Shown here: piece after piece, positions 21,521 to 32,970 of the stretch
How positions within the stretch are numbered: the stretch's first letter is position 1
Layout: every line of letters starts with the position of its first letter
Origin: Entamoeba invadens IP1
Taxonomy: Eukaryota > Evosea > Mastigamoebida > Endamoebidae
Direction of reading: 5' to 3'
DNA: 64,000 nt
Assembly: GCF_000330505.1 (NCBI RefSeq)
Contig: NW_004440309.1
Location: 4,532 to 68,531 of the forward strand
Translations under genes and position numbers: made by a program
Notes under the pieces: generated by a model
What the model was told of the DNA's origin: nothing
What the model saw: only the letters and a program-made list of their open reading frames with translations
Databases searched by the model: none

Positions 21521-21589
21521 AGGTTGTTTCTTCTTATTTATTATAATACATTCGATTTAATAACCACAAACATTATTTATCAAACAGAT

Positions 21590-22084
21590 GCCGACTCGAA
21601 ACATAGTCAGCAAAAGGTATCCGCATCTGTGCATCCCTGCATCCAGTCTTCTGTCCTCAACCTAAACTCCAAAAATGCCAAGNNNNNNNNNNNNNNNNNN
21701 NNNNNNNNNNNNNNNNNNNNNNNNNNNNNNNNNNNNNNNNNNNNNNNNNNNNNNNNNNNNNNNNNNNNNNNNNNNNNNNNNNGATCTACTAACAAGGCAT
21801 TGATGAATGGCGACGAGTACAACTCGTTACAGAGTCATACAATTATACAACAATCGACTCTAAAACTTTAATTATAAAACAATGCCATTCAGTCGCCAAG
21901 AAAGTGCTTGAGAGGCTGCATAAATGATCCACAACAGTGGAATACTCTCAAGACGGGTATAAATGCTTTGTGTCTAATTTTCAATGGAAAATTGGGACTG
22001 GGCGACCAAAGCATCCTGTCACTAATGTGCGGCACTTTCAGAACCTTTTGTCAAAAGACTAAAAGGATCAACAATTGAGTCAGT
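21590..22084 (+). pseudogene. Coding-like remnant interrupted by the assembly gap
   Basis: Sequence on both sides of the gap is less AT-rich than spacer. Before the gap one frame reads TDADSKHSQQKVSASVHPCI; after it another reads STNKALMNGDEYNSLQSHTI. From about 21910 a frame reads RGCINDPQQWNTLKTGINAL and then LCLIFNGKLGLGDQSILSLM, ending near 22076. These could be parts of one gene or retroelement, but I recognise no domain. The missing bases prevent a decision. Confidence 0.3.
21683..21782. other. Assembly gap of exactly 100 N
   Basis: One hundred unknown bases, the conventional placeholder for a scaffold join of unknown length. The order and distance of the two sides should not be trusted. 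Confidence 0.99.
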
Positions 22085-22879
22085 CTATTTCTTCCTGACC
22101 TGTAGTGGTATCAATTAATTCGTCTTACAACATTTATAACAAGACACTTGGAGTATCTGGAAAATATTAACCACAAACGTTCAAAATTATCTGTTATTAC
22201 TGACGTTGCTATCTGCTGATTATGAGTGAATTGAGTTATTTCTATATGTTGGTTTTGTCTTTACAAATATAAATGTAATTGTTTCAAAACTAAAACGTTC
22301 GACTTTTTTAACAAGAATAAAAATTTAATTTAAATAATATCTGAATTTATTAGAAACATTCACTCTTGTGTTGTTGTGTTTATGTTGGGATACACAATGC
22401 AATAAAGACATTTCAAAATGTTTATCAAAACGGTTTCTAATGAGACTTATAAATAATTATTTTTAATAACCACTGGTGAGATACTGTTTAATTTGTGATA
22501 ATAATCATACCATGATTAATAAAACAGTTGATATATTATAATTAGCGAAAAAAAAGGTATTATAATAACTGATGGTGATTGTGTACTGATGTAGAAAGCA
22601 TAAATCGTTTCGTATGTTATTTTACTTTGACTCTAATGAAATGTAACTTGTGTAAAAACAACTATACAATTGTGCTTAGTTTTGTGATTATAACATTCTT
22701 TGCATCAAATGTAAGAATGTGTTTGTGTTCAATGCCAAACGAGTATGTTGAAAGTTATTGAAAATAAATTGACTAATACGACGTTTATTGTGGAAATTGT
22801 CACGTTTATTGATAATTGGTTTTGTGATTGTACTCAAAAAATGAAATAATATTTGTATTAAGTATAATAACAAGAGCAT
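22085..22879. other. Intergenic, no gene seen
   Basis: AT-rich; the short frames at 22579 and 22688 show no conserved features. Confidence 0.5.
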
Positions 22880-22914
22880 ATCCCCCAATCCAGATCTGCA
22901 TTGGATTGGGGGAT
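22880..22914. repeat. Perfect 13-bp inverted repeat (hairpin)
   Basis: ATCCCCCAATCCA at 22880-22892 and TGGATTGGGGGAT at 22902-22914 are exact reverse complements around a 9-nt loop. The GC content of the stem is unusual for this spacer. Confidence 0.85.
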
Positions 22915-22917
22915 CAC

Positions 22918-23205
22918 CGAATTTGCAAAGTTTAGATTACTTCATGATTTGATAAGAAACAAAACATTTAAACTGTTTGCCATGAGACCTCGCATCAAGA
23001 TACTGACAAACTTTGCAAGGTGAATTAAACATTTACAATCAAACGTGATCTTACACCAAGACGACATTTTGATTGTTTCAATTGATTACGATGTGTTGGT
23101 TGATGGAAAATTGACGAATTTATTAATAATAAGAATATATTTTGAAAGACAGTTGAAACGTCTGAAATATTTACAGTGTTGTTAAACGGTGTTGGACACG
23201 TGACG
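22918..23205 (+). pseudogene. Possible coding relic, unknown family
   Basis: One plus-strand frame is open from about 22918 with a single TGA at 23023: it reads FRLLHDLIRNKTFKLFAMRP before the stop and ILIVSIDYDVLVDGKLTNLL after it, ending at TAA near 23183. Codon composition is protein-like and the region is less AT-rich than spacer. No family is recognised, and a 63-codon frame on the other strand overlaps it, so strand is not certain. Confidence 0.3.
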
Positions 23206-23365
23206 TATAACGACATCCTTTAATTTCCAACTATGTGGAGATGCTTAAAACAGTACAATTTCAAACAACAAACAATTGGATTTAATTTTATGATTTTATT
23301 AAACATCATTATATTTCTTGTTTACTGTTAAATTTGTGTGATAACATAAAAATAATCAAAAATGA

Positions 23366-26300
23366 TTAAAGGATACTTGGGCTCTTTGGTGGTTCAACTG
23401 CTTTAACTTCGGGCACATCAACAAGCTTCTCTTCCTTAGTTTCTTGTTTTACTTCGTCCTTTGGCTTGACGTCCTTCTCTTCTTTGTGGTCTTCTTGTTC
23501 ATCGGAGTGTTCACCGCCAAGACCAGTTTTTGAAACAAGTGAAGCAAACTCTGCACATGTCTTTTTCAATTCATCGGGTTGTCCAAACCCAACAACATGC
23601 CCTTTCTCAAGCATCAAGACCTTGTCGCACGTCAAAATGGTGTGGAGTCTGTGTGCAATCATGAACATTGTGCTTCCTTGCAGTGTGTGAACAATGCGTC
23701 AAAGATTCTCTTTTCTGTTTGCAAATCGACGTTTGCTGTTGCTTCATCGAGGATGATCACCTTCGATCGTGACAACAACCCACGTGCAAGACAAATGAGT
23801 TGTCTTTCCCCAATCGAGAAGTTTGCACCGCCTTCAGCAATTTCAAGATTCAGTCCATCACCTTTGCTGAATAAACTCTCCTTCATGTTAACGTCTTGAA
23901 GCGCTTGGATCATCTCTTCGTCGGTGTGCTTCCCAAGAACATCCAAATTTTTTCGTAAAGTGCCTCTGAACAAGACTGGCTCTTGTGGAATGACACACAA
24001 TCTTGACCGAAGCGTCTCAAGTGAAAGTGTCGATGTGTTGACACCATCGATGATCACACACCCACTTGTCGGCTCATACAACCGGAACAATGCAACCATG
24101 ATCGACGACTTTCCTGCTCCCGTACGCCCCACAATACCAACTGACTCTCCAGGATTCACATGGACCGTCAAGTCATTCACAGCTGGCGGCAACTCCGCTG
24201 AATACGTCATCGTTAAGTTCTCAAACTTGACGTCTCCCTGCTCAGGCCAATTGGGACCAACACGACCCGTCACTGTCGGGTCGTCTTCCGTTATCCCTCT
24301 CTCTGATGGCAAATCAAGGTAATCACAAACAGCAGCTACAGCAGTCGACGCCATCTGGACTTCAACCGAAGATTGAATAAGTTGATTCATAATGTGATTA
24401 AACTGGAACATGTACATAATCAACAAGGCAACCAAAGACGGAGAGGTACTTGCAATTTGAATCGCACTGAAAATAATAACACTACCAAGACCAACACACC
24501 CGATCATTTCAACACGTACACCCAACCATCTTTGGCAGACATTATTGGCGTAGTAAATCTTCTGTTGTTTGTTCAATTTGTTGGACAATATCGAAGTGAA
24601 TCTCCTCTCGTTGTGCATCACTTTGATGGTGTCAAGTCCAAGCAAAGTCTCTTGGAAACTGTTGTACAATGGACTTCGATAAATGATATCAAGTCGAAGT
24701 AATTGTTGTGCATATGTCATATACCAAATGTAGACATAGAAGAACCAATAAGTCGCGATAGCAAACACGGAAATCATCATTGGTGATGATGCAACAGTCA
24801 CTCCAATTGTGACTAATGACAACATTACAGAAGCCATGAACTGAGCCAAAGACAAATTGATTTTATCATCAACAACAAACAAATTTTCTGAGAAACGAGT
24901 CAAAATTCTTCCAATTGGAGTTGCTTGGAAGAATGACATAGGTGAGTTCAAAACACGATTCAATGCATCAAAGTGCAAATTAATTGAAGCTTTTCCATTG
25001 AACGCTCCAAGACATATAAATCGAACTGTAATTAGAACAAGCACTATCAGAACAATTACACCATATGTACCCATTAAAGTGTATCCATCCATATCTTTTG
25101 TCAAATCATGTGAAGCTCTCTTGGTTGGATCTGTCCAAATAACAAGCCAGAAGTTAGAACCAATTAACATGAATGACGAAATAAAGAAGAAGAACACCAC
25201 CATAGCAAAGTAGAAATAGCCACCATATTTGATATACGTCCACATCGCTTTCGCATCTCCAGCATTTTGGACATTCTCTTTGGCAATCAACTGAGACACT
25301 TTAACACCTTTCTTTAATTTACGTTTCAATATTCTCTTGCCATGTTCATCCTGATGAGAAACGTTCGCTGCGTAATTCGAGTAAAGTCTCATAAACTCAC
25401 TTCCTTGTTGAGCGTGCAACTCTTCGAAAGTACCTTGTTCGACAAATGTGTTGTTCTTCATCACATAGATGTAGTCACACTCGGGGAGGTATTGGAATGT
25501 CTGTGTGATCAAAACACGCGTCTTTTCTCGTAGAATGCCTTTGATGCAGTTGTTGAAGATGTTCTGCCCGACATTTGCATCGACTGCACTCAAACAGTCG
25601 TCAAGTAAGTAGATGTCTGCATTTTGATACGCCGCACGTGCGAGCGCAAGTCGCTGTTTCTGTCCACCAGAAAGATTTGATCCTCCAATCCCAACTTCCA
25701 TTTGGTCTGCACCTGGGAAGTTTTCCAAATCGTTTCTCAATTCGCAAGCCGCAACAACCTTCTCGTAGACGTCGTTGTTGTGTTTCTTTCCAAAGACAAC
25801 ATTGTCGTGAACAGTCAAGTTCTGTACCCATGCATTCTGTGCAACATACCCTATCTTCCCATTGTACAACGCCATACCATTTGTCTTGTGTAAATTACCA
25901 AGCAATGACCGGAAGAACGCGGACTTACCACACCCAACTTCACCAATGATTCCAATCAGTTGCCCCTTCTTCGCAGTGAAGTTGATGTCTGAGAGTGCAG
26001 TCGAGTCGTTGTCTTCCCATGTGTATGTCGCATGTTCAACTGCAATACTTGGCGCATCGGGTGCTGCAGTCTCAACAGCAGCAATTACATTGTCTGCATC
26101 TCGGTCTTTTTGGTCTTCACCTTTCATCAAGAACTCTTGAATTCTTCTCAGCGAAGTGACACCTTGCATCGTGTCGTTCAACAGTTTTGGGAATCTAATA
26201 AGTGGAAGTCTCATGATGTTAAACAGACCAAGCGTCAAAAACGCTTCTTCTGGTCCCAACGCGTTTGCATCACCACCAGCAATGATTGTGAGAATACCGT

Positions 26301-28197
26301 ATGTTGCAAAGGAGACAGCAGGTGGAATTGCCCAGACGATGAAGTTCATGCAACTTCTAAAAGCAATGACCCACAAGATTCTTTTGACTTCTTTCTTTCG
26401 TGTGTCGTGTAACTGACCATGCAAGTGTCTTTCCCATACCATCACTTTTACTGTTTTAATCGCGTTCAATACTTCTGTCATGAGTTTCACACGGGTATCT
26501 TTAATAATCATCAACTGCTTCATTTGGTTAACAATAAACTTTGCCAAAACAACGTTCAAGAAGCAAGCAATAAACATGATAACTAACCCAGCACAAGCAG
26601 TCCACTGTACAACACAGAACAGCCAAACGATAGAGACTATAACTTCCAAAGTACACGACCACAACAAATGGACTTGTGAGCACATATCATTCACACAGTT
26701 TGCATCAACAGACATCATATTTAAGATCTGGCCATGTGGCGTCGTGGATTGCGATTTTGCATTCATAGAAAACACTTTCTCGTACATCTCCATGACGAGT
26801 GTCGACCGCATTTTCTGACCAACAACAGTTGTGATGAATGTAAAGTATTGTCCCATGAAAGATGAGAACGCTGAAATTATAATGACCAAAAATCCAAAGA
26901 GTATACCAAACCACTTCTGATCGCTGGCGGGCAACATATCTGCTATGTCCTCATTTGTCAAACTTCCAGAACTCAATCCCGACGATCCATTTTTGATGTC
27001 ACTCCAAGCAAGTCCAAACTCTATCATCACCTTCTGAGCAACAATTGGGATGAACAACGTGATGTCGTACAAAATTCTTGGGATGATTGCAATCAACATA
27101 GGCTTTGCATTCAATCGGAACATCACTCGCAACAATTTGGGCTTTGGTTTCTGTTTCGCCTTTTCCCAAGCAACTTCAAATTGTCGGATTAAGTAATTGG
27201 CACGATTGTTAATATCCAGCTCATCAATATCAGACACGTCCATAGTCATACCTTTCTGGTATCCTCTTTTGAACCCAAGTAATTCAGTGATATTCGAGAA
27301 GGTCAAAAAGTCGAACCAATGCTTAACTCGTGCTCCAAATGATCTTTTTGGTTTGGCTCTTGAGTCGACTGGTTGGTTATTTCTCAAAAGAGCAAGAGTA
27401 TCATTTTGATAAGACTGGCTGACATTATTTGTCATTGGTGTAAAGTGAATAGAAGATCCATAAGACTCTTTCTCGCCATCTTTTTCTTCGCCAGAGTATG
27501 ATCGGTCTGCATCTAACTCTTCTTTGTTATTAGACACAACGCGCTTGTATTCCGGATTAATGAATCGGTTGTCTTGTTTCATTAACATAGAAAACCCTAA
27601 GATGACTTCACATAATACTTGCACCCAAAAGGTGATTCTGTACAAGTAATTCATCCAAGCAACAAGTGTCTTTTCTGGCTTATAAGTCGTTTCTGTTTTC
27701 ACAAAGAGGAGTTGAATTGACATGACTCCCAAGATGAATAATTGGATAAATGTACCGAAGAAGACAGAACGCTTCTTTTCAATATAAAAGTCGACCATCA
27801 CAATTAACCACTCAATGCTCAAAATAGCGTTTGGAATGATCAGGTAGTACGCATAGCCCTCATTAGTGTCAACGTACTTTGCCTCATCGTAAATGGACGT
27901 GTCGAGTAATTTGTAACACAACGGGACAAGTGCGTGTATAAAGGAGATCACAAAGAGAATCAACATACTGCAGATTCGTATGATGAAGAGCCAACTAATA
28001 GACTTTGGTGTTGTCGTTTTTGGCAAGAAGAGTACATAAAAGAGTCTGTACATCAACGGGCCAAACATGAAAAGTGTGAATAGAGACATCACAAAAGCGT
28101 ACAAGTAAGCTGTCAGATCTTCTTCTTGTGTGTCGAAAAAGCGAGGTTTATAATCGTCCGCAAACCATTGGAAAAATGCGTTGTCCTCGATTGTCAT
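23366..28197 (-). pseudogene. MRP/ABCC-type ABC transporter, one frameshift at the H-loop
   Basis: The full-length architecture is TMD0 (about residues 30-200, five predicted helices), linker, membrane domain 1 (about 365-690), nucleotide-binding domain 1, membrane domain 2 (about 990-1270) and nucleotide-binding domain 2. NBD1 has Walker A GEVGCGKS near 753, signature LSGGQKQRLALARA near 842 and Walker B IYLLDDC near 864; Asp-Asp rather than Asp-Glu there is the usual degenerate ABCC site. NBD2 has GRTGAGKSS near 1359, FSIGERQ near 1462 and VIILDEATANVD near 1481. At 23690-23659 the frame ends at a TGA and continues one base off as MFMIAHRLHTI, the conserved H-loop, running to 23366 with an acidic/basic tail. 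Such pumps export conjugated or drug-like compounds using ATP. A one-base sequencing error is as likely as a real lesion, since everything else is intact. Confidence 0.9.
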
Positions 28198-28837
28198 TAA
28201 TCTACTTTTTCAGTTGGATTGTACACTATATGAATCACTTTTGGAGTTCATGGCATTTTTACTATTTCTTTACAAGTTTTATTTTATTGAATAGTTATAT
28301 TAATTTATAATCATTATTATTATTAACAAATAGTTTGTTTTATAATTAATTGTTCAAAAAATAATCCAGTTTTAATAATTTGCTGATTATTTCTTTTTCA
28401 TAAAAGATTCTTGATTCTCTAAAATCTTCTTCAAATGTTTAAAAAATAATAAACTATATTATTTTATTCTTGTTTAATAAATATAAGTTTTTAATCCCAA
28501 ATATTTTTAGTTTTGTTTTAATCAACAAAAATGTTACTATAAATACTATGATTTTACTATATTAAAACTAATTATTCAAAAAATGTTCTAAATTAAATGA
28601 GTTTAATTATAGAATTAATTATGGTTAAAAAAATGAAGATCAAAATTGGTGATGTGAGTCTTTAATTTAATATTATTTTTAATGTATTAAAAAAAAGTAA
28701 AGTAAATCAAAAATGAAAAAACACAATTCTATATATAATTTCTCAATTTAATAATAATTTGGATTTGAATATTATGGTTTAATTAATAATCAAACTATAT
28801 CAATTTTGATGTATAGAAGCAAACTCAAATTCTTCAA
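28198..28837. other. Intergenic, no gene seen
   Basis: AT-rich upstream region of the ABC transporter and 3' flank of the next gene; nothing recognised. Confidence 0.5.
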
Positions 28838-29227
28838 TTAATAAGTATATAAACACCCAAGAGTTCGTGCAGCCTGATCCAAGTCACATAACAATTCATC
28901 CATATCTTCTTTACTCTTCATACTAAATCTAAAATTTCCATCTTGTGTTTTGATCACGGCACTCTTCTTGTTTGTTCGCGCAACAACACTGTTTGCAAGA
29001 GTAACACTGTACAACTTACTTAATCTGACGTCGTCCATCTTGTTGAGTCTGTAGACCAATTGAATATCAAAGAGAGTCAAAAAAGACCCCTCCACCACAA
29101 TCACACGAGTTCTCTGTGCCTTTCCAGTCTGTTGTACAATGTAATGCATATTCTTGTACATTTTGTATTTGTCCGCAAGAGAAGTCCTCACAAGTCCGTT
29201 GGCACTCTCCGCTGTTTTTATTTCCAT
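28838..29227 (-). CDS. Small PH-like domain protein
   Basis: 129 residues from ATG at 29227 to TAA. The order of strands fits a pleckstrin-homology-like barrel ending in a C-terminal helix: RVIVVEGSFLTLFD, then a YRLNKMDDVRLSKLYSVTL strand pair, AVIKTQDGNFRFSMKS, and a final helix EDMDELLCDLDQAARTL. Proteins of this kind bind membranes or partners; no ligand residues can be assigned. It is intronless, coding GC is higher than its flanks, and it stands alone between AT-rich spacers. Confidence 0.7.
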   Translation of the reverse strand: MEIKTAESANGLVRTSLADKYKMYKNMHYIVQQTGKAQRTRVIVVEGSFLTLFDIQLVYRLNKMDDVRLSKLYSVTLANSVVARTNKKSAVIKTQDGNFRFSMKSKEDMDELLCDLDQAARTLGCLYTY

Positions 29228-30018
29228 TTGTTTTTTTGCATTCCATCTTTCTTCTCAAGATTCTTTTAGTTTTTGGTCATGAGATACTATACTAAATAAA
29301 TTGTTTTATAGTAATTTATTAATATTAAATAACAAAAAAGTTGAAATAAAAACGAAATCATAAATGTGATTACTAATTTTGGTTGATTTGATTATATTTG
29401 TTAAAATTTTAACTAAATTGTTAATGGCAATTGATCATTTTTTTATAAATTATAAAAAAAATTTATTTTAAAAATCTGACATTTATTTTTGAAATTATTA
29501 TTAACTTATTTAAAAAAATAGTTAAGTTATATTATAAGTTATTAATCTATAATAATGAAATTTATTCTATAAGTTTTTATATTTAAAAAATAATTATTTT
29601 TAGCACAATTTTTTGACATTTTCAATTGATTCCTTTAAAATTTTAAATTAATTATATATTAACATATTATACTATAATAGTTAATGAATCATAATTAAAA
29701 TGATTTTTGTCATTTTTTATAATTATACAAAAAATATATTTAGTTCAAACTACAAAAATAAATTATTTATAACAAAACTGATATTTCCACACACCATAAA
29801 TAGAACTGTATTAAAAAATTTGCTTGAGTTTTAGTTCAACTAATAGTTGTATCAATAAAATTAATAAAAATTTATAAACACTTAAAATTATCAATTGTTT
29901 CTATGATTTATTTTTTATAATCAACTACACATGAATTATTAATTAATTATAATTTTTATTAATATAAAACATATCAGAAATAAGAGCTAATAGAACTAGT
30001 AAATGTATTATTTAAGTG
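29228..30018. promoter_or_regulatory. Divergent intergenic region, 790 bp
   Basis: AT-rich region between the PH-like gene (minus) and the thioredoxin-like gene (plus), so it must hold both promoters. TAGAACTAG about 25 bp before the ATG at 30019 is GAAC-like, and ATGTATTATTTAAG nearby resembles the Entamoeba TATA variant. No gene is inside. Confidence 0.35.
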
Positions 30019-30425
30019 ATGACAGTGGTAATGTTGTTAGTGCTATTAGCAATAGTATCTGCTTCAAAGTACGATACTTCCCCGAAGAGACTTAAAAGAG
30101 CTCAAGCGGATGGTGGAAAGTTTTTTGTTGTTTGTATTTCTAGCAATCAAACCAGATCAATAACCCACAGAGATACTATGCGCCGTGGTGTGGGTATTGC
30201 CAAGAAATGAGTCACGACTTCAAGAAGTTGGCGAAAGAACTACAAAGTTCATCTGTTACTGTGTGTCAAATCGACTGTGAGAGATATCCGGATTATTGTG
30301 AGAAAGCGGGCGTTGATGGATTCCCAACCATGAAAATGTACAACGGAAATGACTTACTATCCGACTATAATGGCGAGAGAAAGTACGAATCTATGAAAGC
30401 GTTTTTAAATGATTACCTTCAATAA
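30019..30425 (+). CDS. Secreted single-domain thioredoxin/PDI-like protein
   Basis: Two exons, 30019-30129 and 30171-30425, joined across a 41-bp intron that begins GTTTGT and ends CAG. The splice is in phase 0 and joins GGKFFV to RYYAPWCGYCQEM, rebuilding a classic PDI-type active site; neither unspliced frame contains the whole domain. The product is 121 residues: signal peptide (MMTVVMLLVLLAIVSA region), thioredoxin fold with WCGYC at about residue 42-46, and a cis-Pro in GVDGFPTMKMY. It lacks the second thioredoxin domain of full PDI and has no KDEL-type ending (the C-terminus is LNDYLQ). It should catalyse disulphide exchange in the secretory pathway. Confidence 0.85.
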
Positions 30426-30598
30426 TTGCGAACTTGTTGTGTGCGATTGTATTACTCTGCACTTTTGATATATTTCATTCTATCTTTAATTAATATATAA
30501 AATTAGATAATTCTATTTATCATAGTTCTACAATATATATGAAATTATACGATAAACTGTGGTACTCTTCATTCTATTAATCCAATAATTTCAGAAAA

Positions 30599-31387
30599 AT
30601 GAAGAGTATGTACGACAAAGAGAAAGATCAAGCAGACGCCGTGTGTCAATTACAAACACTTTTGTTACTTAATAAAAAAGATGAAGCAATGGAACTCATG
30701 AATAACTCAAATATGTTACTTTGGATACAACAAACACCTTTTCTTGGGAAGATCATACACTGCGCCGTTGCTTTAAAGTTTGTTTTATTTTTGTTTTGTT
30801 CTACTTTGAAGACTGAAAATGGAAGAAAAACATAAAAACTTATTGAAAGTGATAGAAAAATTGTCGAGGCATTTCTTTTGAAACTCCCTGCAAGCGCTGA
30901 AGCAAAAAATGTGATTATGTCGACGCCAATTTACACGGCTATAGAACAAGGAAAGTTTGAGATGGCTCAAATACTCTTGAACAAAAACGTCGACTTGACA
31001 AATGTGAATGCACACGGAAATAACATCGCGCACGCATTAGTCCGCTATGATGACCCATTTGTCGAAAAGTGTATTACACTCCTCCGAATGACAAAAGACA
31101 ATCTACTCGACCAACAAAACTTGTTAGGAGAGACTCCGCTGCACTTAGCTTGTCTCTATGGAAATATTCGGAACGTTCAATTACTTTTAGACTCCCACGT
31201 TTCAATCATAAAAAAGACGAGGAGTGGTAAAAAGGCACAAGACTATGCAATAGAAGCAGACAACTCCTCTCAGATTATTTCACTTCTGCAGAATTGTCAC
31301 CCCCACAGAGTTTCAAAGTCCGGTTCCTTCACAAATCTTCTTGGCATCAAAGTCCCAAAATTTTTGAAAAAAGAAGAATGCGACTAA
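30599..31387 (+). CDS. Ankyrin-repeat protein
   Basis: Two exons, 30599-30777 and 30856-31387, with a 78-bp intron (GTTTGT ... GATAG). The join restores ALKKIVEAFLLKL and one frame of 236 residues. Ankyrin units are visible: TPIYTAIEQGKFEMAQILLN, NAHGNNIAHALVRYDDPFVE and ETPLHLACLYGNIRNVQLLL. The N-terminal about 60 residues are helical. The C-terminus is a basic Ser-rich tail ending KKEECD. Ankyrin repeats bind protein partners; none is indicated here. It ends 79 bp before the 3' end of presenilin, which is transcribed toward it. Confidence 0.8.
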
Positions 31388-31466
31388 TTAGTCAAGTGAT
31401 TGAGTTCTTTACATTTGAAAGAGATAAACACAAAGCAAATTGACTCTTTTTTAGTGATTCCACTTT

Positions 31467-32854
31467 TCAAACAACATACCCCAACAGATTCGCTGTGGTC
31501 ACAAGAGGTACTAACGCCCATCGAGATATCACATAAATCAGTGTGCCAAAGAATATCGAAATTGGCAGAGCAGGCAGCGCTTTGTTGAAGACTACAAGCA
31601 GAATCAATGTACCAAAGAGACCCTAACAGTGAATCCAATTTTCGTTGGTTATACAACATTTACTCAATACAAATCACATGATGTCTGAATACTAAAACAA
31701 ACAGATAATACAGCGATAGATGCACTGAATACAATGGTTAAGTCATACATAGCGCACCGTCCGACTAACACACTGTAAAAAACAAAGTCGCCCAACCCCA
31801 ATTTTATTCCTCTTCCCTTCTTCTCTGACAACGTAAATCGGTTAGTGCTGCTATTGAACACTTCGTCGTGTTCATTCTGGACATCTGCCATTTGCATCCA
31901 GACGGCTGTAGAGTATATTAAAGCGGGAATGGGCTGCTCTCTTTTTTGTGCCAAATTCACAAGAATTCTCAGTGGTCCTTTTGGGCACAAGACCGCAATC
32001 AAGTCGTAGATAGCCATCCCAATAAGTAACATCCATGTTGTCCACTCCGGCAAGTTAGTGAAAATAGTCGCCATAAACACACTAATAGTAATCATGTAGA
32101 ATTGATTCAGTTTCATCGGACCAGTGTAAAACACAGTGACCACACCAAGAACTCCAAAATTGAATAACAAAAAGCTGAAGGAGATCCAATCGATTGGGAA
32201 GTTCCAAACACCTAAAATAGTCTGGAAAATGGATCCACCAAAGAACATGAGGAGAAGAATGACGGAGAGGAGGAGCCACCCGACTATGATCTTCATACAC
32301 CGGAAATAGAATAACAACACAAAGACAAAGGTCACTAAAACGATCATCACAATAAAGACTACAGTCACTATCACTGCTATTAACCATGTTGGTATAGACG
32401 TACTTGACTCGACCGTTGATGAAAAGACATAACTTGTCGCTTGTGAATACAAATTGGTACTACTCTCCATTATCTTAATGATCACCACTGTCGCAAATAA
32501 AGTAATTGCGACGGGAGTTATAACGGAGTTGACGTTGTCGCAGTACTCTTCTATTGTCAATGGTTCAGGTTCCTCTTCTTCTTCGTCTTTTTCTTCTTTT
32601 TTGTCTTTGTGTTCTTTTAAATCATTTTCTAAATGTTCTGATTTATTATTTTCGGAGTTTTGTGAGGTCTCTGAAGTCACTTTTTCTTCACTACTTTCTT
32701 TTGTTGTCAATGGAAGTTTTGTCTCGTCGGTGTCTGCTGTTGGAGTGATCACACTTTCAGTAATGATATTATCTTGTTGAATGATCAAAGATGAGTTGTC
32801 GAGTTGATTAGTCGGGGAAGAGATCAAAGGAGCGTATTTATGGTCCTTAGACAT
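31467..32854 (-). CDS. Presenilin (intramembrane aspartyl protease)
   Basis: Exon 1 is 32854-31703 and exon 2 is 31622-31467, with an 80-bp intron (GTTTGT ... TTAG) joined in phase 0. The product is 435 residues. The N-terminal about 105 residues are a cytosolic Ser/Thr and acidic tail (KDEEEEEPEP). Nine hydrophobic segments follow. The first catalytic Asp is in IYDLIAVLCPKGPLR (about 281), the second in LGLGDFVFY (about 354). The PAL motif (ALPALPISI, about 400) is in exon 2, so the protein is complete only when spliced. The large hydrophilic loop between the two aspartates is short. Presenilin is the catalytic subunit of gamma-secretase, which cleaves membrane proteins inside the bilayer. 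Confidence 0.92.
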
Positions 32855-32929
32855 TGCTGGTAGTTCTTTTATTTAAAGATTTATTATTCTTTTTCTAACA
32901 AGAATACTAATAATTATGTTATTATAAAT

Positions 32930-32937
32930 AATGAACT
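32930..32937 (+). promoter_or_regulatory. GAAC core promoter element
   Basis: AATGAACT matches the Entamoeba GAAC element exactly and lies 33 bp before the ATG at 32971. The spacing suits a core promoter with a very short leader. It is in the 116-bp divergent gap with presenilin. Confidence 0.45.
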
Positions 32938-32970
32938 ATATAACTATAAAACTACTAGTAATTGAGTGTG

